Assembly: GCA_030617125.1 (NCBI GenBank)
Contig: JAUWWA010000161.1
Location: forward strand, 1 to 5,424
Source of the DNA: Pirellulales bacterium
GTDB taxonomy: Bacteria; Planctomycetota; Planctomycetia; Pirellulales; Thermoguttaceae
DNA length: 5,424 nt
Direction of reading: 5' to 3'
The notes under the pieces were generated by a model. It was not told the origin of the DNA, did not search any database, and saw only the letters and a program-made list of their open reading frames with translations. Below are positions 1 through 3,983 of the stretch, in pieces; the first letter of the stretch is position 1, and every line of letters starts with the position of its first letter. The position numbers were made by a program, and so were the translations under genes.

Positions 1-229
1 CGCCCCAAGCCGGCTGCGGCCCGTGCCGGGCGCGAAACATCCAACTCTCGACCAGCGGAATCCCGAGCTTCTCCGACGTGATGCCGCTTCGAGCGATGTC
101 GTGCCGATACGTCGGCCAATCGTCGGCGTACGCTGATCCGCCCGACAAGACGGTCACAAGGATGGCAAAAACCGGAGAAAGCAGCAAAAAATCCTTGATA
201 GTGCGATTCCGCCGCCGATCGTCAGTCAC
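1..229 (-). CDS. PQQ-like beta-propeller repeat protein, exported, N-terminal part only
   Basis: This is the first 76 codons of a gene that continues beyond the left edge. The start is a GTG at 229-227, chosen because AAAGAGG (244-238) sits 8 bases upstream; no ATG occurs early in the frame. Residues 1-12 are basic (RRRNRTIK), residues 14-30 are hydrophobic (FLLLSPVFAILVTVL), and SAYAD at 32-36 gives an AxA-type cleavage site, so the protein is predicted to be exported. The mature end begins DDWPTYRHDIARSG (36-49). This matches the DWPxYRxDxxRSG opening of the PQQ-binding-like (BamB-type) beta-propeller proteins that are abundant in planctomycetes, where they occur as periplasmic or surface proteins of mostly unknown role. 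The family call rests on this opening and on LGIPLVESWMFRARHGPQPAW. The blades and any fused domains lie outside the window. It has its own promoter at 366-395. Confidence 0.75.
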   Translation of the reverse strand, partial: MTDDRRRNRTIKDFLLLSPVFAILVTVLSGGSAYADDWPTYRHDIARSGITSEKLGIPLVESWMFRARHGPQPAWG

Positions 230-237
230 AATGTCCA

Positions 238-244
238 CCTCTTT
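238..244 (-). promoter_or_regulatory. Ribosome binding site deciding the GTG start of the propeller gene
   Basis: On the minus strand AAAGAGG is followed by 8 bases and then GTG at 229-227. Another in-frame GTG at 238-236 overlaps this site and has no Shine-Dalgarno match of its own, so the start at 229 is preferred. Confidence 0.55.
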
Positions 245-250
245 CGAGTG

Positions 251-330
251 GTGTAGCCCCCTCGCACAGCCGTGGTGCAGCACAGGTTTCCAGCCCGTAG
301 CTGATCAGCACAGACAAGATGCCTATGCTA
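251..330. repeat. Degenerate dispersed intergenic repeat of planctomycete type
   Basis: The stretch reads GTAGCCCC, then GCACAGCCGTGGTGC, then CACAGGTTTCCAGCC, then GCACAGACAAGATGCCTATGC. These are imperfect copies of motifs (CACAGGCTTTCCAGCCTGTG and GCACAGACAAGATGCCTGTGC) that I recall as common in intergenic DNA of planctomycete genomes. AGCACAG (307-313) and CTATGCT (323-329) form 7-base arms with one mismatch around a 9-base loop, so part of it can fold as a hairpin. It lies between the predicted promoter (366-395) and the GTG start (229) of the propeller gene, hence inside that gene's leader. The repeat identification is from memory and only one copy is in the window. Confidence 0.45.
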
Positions 331-365
331 GATGATTGGCCCGCGATTCATCCAGACTAACGCTC

Positions 366-395
366 AAGATACCCGCGCGCAAGTCCGGATGTCAA
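366..395 (-). promoter_or_regulatory. Sigma-70 type promoter for the propeller gene
   Basis: The minus strand carries a perfect -35 TTGACA (395-390), an 18-base spacer and a -10 TATCTT (371-366, 4 of 6 matches). Transcription would start near 359, giving a leader of about 130 bases before the GTG at 229 that contains the dispersed repeat. It is the best promoter match in the window. Confidence 0.55.
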
Positions 396-432
396 GTCTG
401 CGTGGTCATGTAGTCGCGAAGGTTCGCAATGT

Positions 433-446
433 CCCGATTCATCGGG
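433..446. repeat. Small GC-rich inverted repeat
   Basis: CCCGATTCATCGGG has 6-base arms (CCCGAT and ATCGGG) around TC; as RNA it would be a 5-pair stem with a 4-base loop. It lies downstream of the pilin gene on the minus strand. No T-run follows, so it is not a standard intrinsic terminator, though it could protect the 3' end of the pilin message. Confidence 0.35.
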
Positions 447-474
447 TCGAACTTAGGTTGAACCGGCCAAGAAG

Positions 475-486
475 CGCATGAATGCG
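475..486. repeat. Small inverted repeat just after the pilin gene
   Basis: CGCATGAATGCG has 5-base arms (CGCAT and ATGCG) around GA. It lies 16 bases past the pilin stop codon on the minus strand and has the same layout as the inverted repeat at 433-446. No T-run follows. Confidence 0.3.
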
Positions 487-501
487 GTTGCCACGAACGG
501 C

Positions 502-693
502 CTACTCCGATGCGAACGCTTCCTGGATTGAAGTGCTCGAATTCTCAAAGCTGGTGCTGGCCGATTGGCCGAGCAGCCCAATCGCCGAGAGGCATACCAG
601 GAAGACCAACATCAGCATCACTGCATATTCAACGGCCGTAGGACCTTCCTCGGCGACGAGGAATCGAAAGATCATCCGCCCAAGGGATGTCAT
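502..693 (-). CDS. Flp family type IVb prepilin
   Basis: The gene encodes a complete 63-residue Flp/Fap pilin subunit, the building block of Tad-type adhesive pili. Residues 1-17 form a short leader with a basic Arg (MTSLGRMIFRF) ending in EEG. The class III prepilin motif G-xxxx-EY is present as G17-PTAV-E22-Y23, so cleavage by a TadV/CpaA-type peptidase is expected after G17. A hydrophobic segment follows (about 24-41, AVMLMLVFLVCLSAIGLL), then a polar Ser/Thr-rich tail (43-63). Length and the EEGPTAVEYAVML core match the short pilins found in many planctomycetes. The ATG at 693 is the first possible start: an in-frame stop lies six codons upstream. A TGAGGA site precedes it at a rather long 12 bases. 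No tad assembly genes are in the window, so this is an orphan pilin locus here. No convincing promoter was found upstream. Confidence 0.9.
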   Translation of the reverse strand: MTSLGRMIFRFLVAEEGPTAVEYAVMLMLVFLVCLSAIGLLGQSASTSFENSSTSIQEAFASE

Positions 694-849
694 GGCACAA
701 CCCGTTCCTCAAGGTGTAGCAATACGAAACTGAGCGTTGCCGCGAGGCGGTCGACACCCATAATCTACCGTAAGATGGAAAATGGAGATGTGCAACGCCG
801 TGTGCCGGCAATTCCCTACCCAGCGCGACACCCGGGCCGCACAAACCCT

Positions 850-884
850 AAAACCGGCCAAACTGCTTCTGGTCGGCGCCGGTC
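850..884 (-). terminator. Weak intrinsic terminator after the rmlD-SDR operon
   Basis: Just past the stop codon of the small gene the minus strand has GACCGGC (884-878), a 19-base loop and GCCGGTT (858-852): six Watson-Crick pairs plus one G-T pair. It runs into TTTT (853-850). The loop is long and the T-run short, so termination is probably partial. The position fits the end of the rmlD-SDR-small gene operon, with the pilin gene 157 bases further on. Confidence 0.35.
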
Positions 885-892
885 ACGCACCC

Positions 893-1096
893 TCAGTCCC
901 CATGCAGCGGGCTGCTGACCAGATTGGCCTTCTGCAGTTCGAGACACCTCGCCGACAAGTTGCGCGGAATAAAAGCCTGGCTATCCGCCCAGGCAATGGT
1001 CTCCTGCAAGACACGCCAACGTTCAGCAGCATCCCAATTTGCCTCGCGTTTTTGCTCTTCGCGACGTTTCAGATCGTCATCGGGCACATTACTCAT
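893..1096 (-). CDS. Small charged hypothetical protein coupled to the SDR gene
   Basis: This gene encodes 67 residues of unknown function. Its ATG (1096-1094) overlaps the stop codon of the SDR gene as ATGA, and a strong GGAGG (1107-1103) lies 6 bases upstream, so translation is very likely coupled. Residues 1-19 are very polar (MSNVPDDDLKRREEQKREAN). Residues 20-37 contain three Trp (WDAAERWRVLQETIAWADS) in a likely amphipathic helix. A second conserved-looking block follows (IPRNLSARCLELQKANL, 43-59). The W..AERW..LQ..IAWAD and PRN..A.CL..Q pattern resembles small uncharacterised planctomycete proteins as I remember them. There is no signal peptide or membrane segment, so it is probably cytoplasmic. 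Being last in the operon it may assist the SDR, but nothing in the sequence proves this. The frame is open further upstream to 1423, inside the SDR gene; that extension is low-complexity and overlaps the SDR, so it was not used. Confidence 0.75.
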   Translation of the reverse strand: MSNVPDDDLKRREEQKREANWDAAERWRVLQETIAWADSQAFIPRNLSARCLELQKANLVSSPLHGD

Positions 1097-1860
1097 GTTC
1101 CGCCTCCACCCGCGATCGTCCGCCCTCCGTCCACCGGCAGGCAAACGCCGGTGATGAAATCGTTCTCGACGAGAAACACGACCGCATCGGCAACGTTCTC
1201 CAGGCGGCCGAGGCGCTTGACCAACGTGCCGGCCACGGCGCCTTTGACTTCCGCTTCGGGAAGATTTTCGGGCGGCATCACCGGGCCGGGAAGAATGCAG
1301 TTCACACGGACCGCCGGGTTGCGCCGCGAAAGCTCGATCGCCATGGTGCGGGTGAGCGTGGGGATGGCGCCCTTGCTGAGAAAATAGGCGCAGTAGTCCG
1401 GGTACGGCCGGGCGGTGGCCCAATCGCCGATCGTCACGATCGCCCCGCCTTCGGGCTGCTCGACCATGATCACCCCGGCTCGCCGGCAGCAGAGGAACGT
1501 CCCCAGCGTGTTGACCTCGAACTGGCGCCGCACATCGGCGGCGGTGACCTCTTCGAGCGGCTTGAACTCCCAGACGGCGGCCGCGGTAACCAGAACGTCG
1601 AGGCGGCCAAAGCGGCCGATGATCTCATCGAAGAGCCGATCCACCGCCGCTTCGTCGGCCACGTCGGCCGGGAACGCCGCCGCGTCAGCCCCCTGTCCTT
1701 TCAGTCGCTCGACCGTCTCTTGGGCCTCTTCGGCCGATCGGTTGTAGTGCAACGCGATCGAGTATCCGCGCTCGGCGAGCGCAGCGGCCACGGCATTGCC
1801 GACGCGCCGCTTGCCCGCGCCGGTAATCAGGGCAACTTTCTGCTGGGAGGTGTCTTGCAT
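1093..1860 (-). CDS. SDR family oxidoreductase of pteridine reductase (PTR1/FolM) type
   Basis: A complete 255-residue short-chain dehydrogenase/reductase with a single Rossmann fold, expected to be cytoplasmic and NADPH-dependent. The cofactor loop is TGAGKRRVG (13-21). The Arg at 18 replaces the usual Gly, as in pteridine reductases (TGxxxRxG), and there is one extra residue before the last Gly. ALHYNRSAEEA (36-46) also looks like PTR1/FolM. The usual NNAG is changed to TAAA (92-95). Asn117 of the tetrad is present. The normal catalytic Ser is replaced by Asp146 (IVTIGDWA), with Tyr159 and Lys163 in YFLSK; the 13-residue Asp-Tyr spacing matches the D-Y-K centre of PTR1. The ILPGPV motif (189-194) and a glycine-rich tail (251-254) close the protein. 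A dihydropterin-type reductase role is likely, but the substrate is unproven. It is the second gene of the operon, 33 bases after rmlD. It has no Shine-Dalgarno site, only the heptamer tract upstream. Confidence 0.9.
   Translation of the reverse strand: MQDTSQQKVALITGAGKRRVGNAVAAALAERGYSIALHYNRSAEEAQETVERLKGQGADAAAFPADVADEAAVDRLFDEIIGRFGRLDVLVTAAAVWEFKPLEEVTAADVRRQFEVNTLGTFLCCRRAGVIMVEQPEGGAIVTIGDWATARPYPDYCAYFLSKGAIPTLTRTMAIELSRRNPAVRVNCILPGPVMPPENLPEAEVKGAVAGTLVKRLGRLENVADAVVFLVENDFITGVCLPVDGGRTIAGGGGT
1103..1107 (-). promoter_or_regulatory. Ribosome binding site inside the SDR 3' end
   Basis: GGAGG on the minus strand is 6 bases before the ATG (1096) of the small gene. It is part of the glycine codons that encode the SDR's GGGG tail, so the same bases serve as protein tail and translation signal. 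Confidence 0.6.
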
Positions 1861-1862
1861 TT

Positions 1863-1893
1863 TCAGATGTCAGTCATCAGTGGTCAGTGGTCA
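1863..1893 (-). repeat. Heptanucleotide tandem repeat between rmlD and the SDR gene
   Basis: Directly after the rmlD stop codon the minus strand reads TGACCAC, TGACCAC, TGATGAC, TGACATC, TGA: four and a partial fifth unit with an exact 7-base period. Every unit starts with TGA and each full unit ends with C. Two bases (AA) separate it from the SDR ATG. Because 7 is not a multiple of 3, the TGA triplets fall in all three frames, so the tract stops any ribosome leaving rmlD. It resembles in kind the heptamer repeats known from cyanobacteria. No ribosome binding site lies within it. Confidence 0.7.
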
Positions 1894-2754
1894 TTAAACA
1901 GACTCGCCAAAATACTCCGCCACCGCTTCCTTCCACGTCGGCATGGCCGGGCCGCCAAGGGCATGGTACTTTGTCGTATCCAGTACACTGTATGCCGGCC
2001 GCCGGGCCGCCGGGCCGTACTCGGCCGTGGTAATCGCCTTCAGGGAAACTTCCATGCCTGAAAGCCGAATGATCTCCGCCGCAAAGTTGTACCAGGTGGC
2101 GGCGCCGCGGTTGGTCACGTGATAGATTCCCCACGGAGCCGGTTCGGAGCGATCCACGCCCAGCAGACTCAACACGGCCCGGGCGACGTGCGGCACATAG
2201 CTGGGCGTGCAGTGCTGATCGGCCACCACCCGCAACTCGCTTCGCGAACGGCCCAGGCGGAGAATCGTCTTGACGAAGTTGTTCGCACGCTCGTCGCCCG
2301 GCCGGGCGTACAGCCCGCAGGTGCGCACGATCAGGTATTTCGCGCAGCGCGCAGCGGCAAGTTCACCGTCGTACTTGCTCCGTGCGTAGACACTTCTGGG
2401 CGACGGCAGGGCGTCCTCGCGATACGGCGTGTCGCGGTCCTCGCCGCTGAACACGTAGTCGGTACTAATCTGCACCAGTGGGCAGTTGAGGGTGTCGCAC
2501 GCGTGGGCGAGATATTCGACCGCCGCGACGTTCACCGCCCGAGCGGCTTTCTCCTCCGCTTCGGCCCGATCCACCTGGGTGTATGCGGCGCAATTGATTA
2601 CGGCGTCGGGTCGCACTTCGAGCAGTGCCTTGGCAACGGCCTGTTCATCGGTCAAGTCGAGCGTGTCGATATCTCGGGGCGCGGCATCGTCGCGGAGCAT
2701 CCGGCAGAGTTCTCCGCCGAGTTGACCGTAGGCGCCGGTGACGAGGATTTTCAT
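1894..2754 (-). CDS. rmlD: dTDP-4-dehydrorhamnose reductase RmlD
   Basis: A complete 286-residue enzyme of the extended SDR superfamily, the usual length for RmlD. It reduces dTDP-4-keto-L-rhamnose to dTDP-L-rhamnose with NAD(P)H, the last step in making the rhamnose donor for surface polysaccharides, in the cytoplasm. Motifs: TGAYGQLG (6-13) for the cofactor, LDLTDEQAV (32-40), INCAAYTQVDRAE (53-65), STDYVFSG (97-104) with the catalytic Thr98, and YARSK (Tyr123, Lys127). The C-terminal half has TPSYVPHVARAV (183-194) and GIYHVTNRG (209-217), both typical of sugar-binding regions in this family. The ATG at 2754 gives the standard MKILVTGAYGQLG start, with AAAAGGGAG (2773-2765) 10 bases upstream. 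The frame stays open to 3030 but would run into galE on the other strand. First gene of the minus-strand operon and divergent from galE. rmlA, rmlB and rmlC are absent from the window. Confidence 0.95.
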   Translation of the reverse strand: MKILVTGAYGQLGGELCRMLRDDAAPRDIDTLDLTDEQAVAKALLEVRPDAVINCAAYTQVDRAEAEEKAARAVNVAAVEYLAHACDTLNCPLVQISTDYVFSGEDRDTPYREDALPSPRSVYARSKYDGELAAARCAKYLIVRTCGLYARPGDERANNFVKTILRLGRSRSELRVVADQHCTPSYVPHVARAVLSLLGVDRSEPAPWGIYHVTNRGAATWYNFAAEIIRLSGMEVSLKAITTAEYGPAARRPAYSVLDTTKYHALGGPAMPTWKEAVAEYFGESV

Positions 2755-2814
2755 GTATGGTATGCTCCCTTTTCCCGAGTATGGTATAGTATTCCAAGAG
2801 AGAAGGAAAGACCT
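2755..2814. promoter_or_regulatory. Divergent promoter region between rmlD and galE
   Basis: These 60 bases must hold the start signals for both genes unless transcription begins inside a neighbour. On the plus strand a 9-base direct repeat, GTATGGTAT, occurs at 2755-2763 and 2779-2787, exactly 24 bases apart. The second copy runs on to give TGGTATAGT (2782-2790), an extended -10 element (TGn before TATAGT, 5 of 6 matches) suited to galE and needing no strong -35. The first copy gives TGGTATGCT, a weaker version. For galE the ribosome binding site is AAGGA at 2803-2807, 7 bases before the ATG. For rmlD it is AAAAGGGAG (2773-2765). On the minus strand TATACC (2788-2783) could serve as an rmlD -10, but no matching -35 is visible. 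The repeat could instead be an operator; the sequence cannot decide. Confidence 0.5.
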
Positions 2815-3804
2815 ATGAATGTCATGGTAGCCGGTGGAGCGGGTTATATCGGCTCGCATGCGGTGAAGCAGTTGATCGAGGCCGGACATCGCGTCATCGT
2901 GGTCGACAATCTCTATCGTGGACACGCCGAGGCGGTCGACCCTCGGGCGGAGTTCCACGAGGTAGACCTTGCCGCAACTGATGTGTTGGCGGGTCTGCTG
3001 CGCGACTGTGCCATCGACTGCGCGATGCACTTTGCCGCACTGGCCTACGTGGGAGAATCAGTCACCGAGCCGTTGGCATACTACGACAATAATATCGGCG
3101 GCACCCTCAGCATGCTCAAGGCGATGCACGCCGCGGGCGTTAAGCGGATGGTCTTCAGTTCGACGTGCGCCACGTATGGCGAGCCCGAGCAGACACCCAT
3201 TGTTGAGACCATGCGTCAGGAGCCGATCAACCCGTACGGTTGGTCGAAGTGGTGCGTGGAGCGGATACTGACGGACTGTGGCGCGGCAAACAAGGGTTTC
3301 TCCTTCGTTTCGTTGCGATACTTCAATGTAGCGGGCACCGCGGCCGACGGCTCGTTGGGCGAGGACCACGACCCGGAAACACACCTCATTCCCGTGGTGC
3401 TGCTGGCAGCTCTGGGCCAACGCGAGAAGGTCACGGTTTTCGGAACCGACTACCCAACGCCCGACGGCACCTGCATTCGCGACTACATCCACGTCGAGGA
3501 CCTCTGTGCCGCGCATATCAGGGCGATGGAAGTCCTGCAACCCGGCGACACGAGGTTTTACAACCTGGGGATCGGCCGGGGCTATTCGGTCAAAGAGGTG
3601 ATCGATTCGGCCAGGCGCGTCACGCGACGAGACATACGCGTCGACTACGGCGACCGGCGGCCCGGCGATCCCGCGATTCTCTTTGCCAATGCCGACAAGA
3701 TCCGCCGCGAACTCGGCTGGTCGGCCAAGTACACCAAAATCGACGATATTGTCGCCACGGCGTGGAACTGGTTCGCGAAACACCCGCGGGGATACGGAGA
3801 GTAG
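2815..3804 (+). CDS. galE: UDP-glucose 4-epimerase GalE
   Basis: A complete 329-residue NAD-dependent epimerase interconverting UDP-glucose and UDP-galactose in the cytoplasm. It supplies galactose units for polysaccharides and takes part in galactose use. The NAD site is GGAGYIGS (7-14), followed by VVDNLYRGH (29-37), and MHFAALAYVGESV (71-83) is a family signature. The catalytic region has FSSTCATYGEP (114-124) and the YGWSK pair Tyr141/Lys145. SLRYFNVAGTAADG (166-179), GEDHDPETHLIP (182-193) and PTPDGTCIRDYIHVEDL (214-230) are classic GalE substrate-binding segments, and RRPGDPA (281-287) and LGW (300-302) complete the C-terminal part. The ATG at 2815 is chosen because AAGGA lies 7 bases upstream and the NAD motif begins at the expected distance; the open frame further upstream only overlaps rmlD in antisense. 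It is divergent from rmlD, so both nucleotide-sugar genes may be controlled together. Confidence 0.95.
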   Translation: MNVMVAGGAGYIGSHAVKQLIEAGHRVIVVDNLYRGHAEAVDPRAEFHEVDLAATDVLAGLLRDCAIDCAMHFAALAYVGESVTEPLAYYDNNIGGTLSMLKAMHAAGVKRMVFSSTCATYGEPEQTPIVETMRQEPINPYGWSKWCVERILTDCGAANKGFSFVSLRYFNVAGTAADGSLGEDHDPETHLIPVVLLAALGQREKVTVFGTDYPTPDGTCIRDYIHVEDLCAAHIRAMEVLQPGDTRFYNLGIGRGYSVKEVIDSARRVTRRDIRVDYGDRRPGDPAILFANADKIRRELGWSAKYTKIDDIVATAWNWFAKHPRGYGE

Positions 3805-3808
3805 GACG

Positions 3809-3837
3809 TCGACGGGTGGCCGGTCATTGTGTATCCT
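3809..3837 (+). promoter_or_regulatory. Possible promoter for the RidA/chorismatase-like gene
   Basis: TCGACG (3809-3814, 4 of 6) and TATCCT (3832-3837, 4 of 6) are separated by 17 bases, just after the galE stop. It would give a leader of about 140 bases. Both boxes are weak, so the gene may instead be read from the galE promoter. Confidence 0.25.
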
Positions 3838-3983
3838 AGACAACTTCTCTTGCGGAAAGCGTTTCGTTGTGTGAATAGGCTTGCCTCCGTGTCCACGCCG
3901 TGCCGTTCCCGCAGTGTTTTCCGGAGTTTACGCCCGGTGGACACGACGCGCGGACGCTCCGCAACAGCAGCCCGCGAACCGAG

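Noticed and set aside
792..806. Sigma-54 like promoter upstream of the pilin gene (GGCAC...TTGC on the minus strand)
   Set aside because: The GG and GC dinucleotides are separated by 11 bases instead of the required 10, so the match fails on spacing.
1863..1893. CRISPR-like array
   Set aside because: The units are only 7 bases, with no spacers; it is a simple tandem repeat.
1039..2061. 340-residue open frame on the plus strand
   Set aside because: It runs antisense across the small gene, the SDR and into rmlD; the protein is Arg/His/Gly-rich without motifs, and the heptamer gap is read through as nonsense.
2119..2814. Upstream extension of galE
   Set aside because: The frame is open, but it lies antisense to rmlD and the GalE family begins at the NAD-binding strand encoded from 2815, which has its own ribosome binding site.
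2755..3030. Upstream extension of rmlD
   Set aside because: It would run antisense into galE. RmlD proteins start at MKILVTGxxGQLG, exactly as at 2754.
3802..3838. Hairpin TAGGA...TCCTA after the galE stop
   Set aside because: Only five pairs around a 27-base loop and no T-run; not credible as a terminator.
3058..3843. 261-residue open frame on the minus strand
   Set aside because: It is the antisense shadow of galE, whose motifs are unambiguous; the frame has no domain of its own.
3900..3983. GTG start adding 28 residues to the RidA-like protein
   Set aside because: There is no ribosome binding site, and the residues are Pro/Arg-rich and unlike the family; the ATG at 3984 fits the domain start better, although this is not certain.
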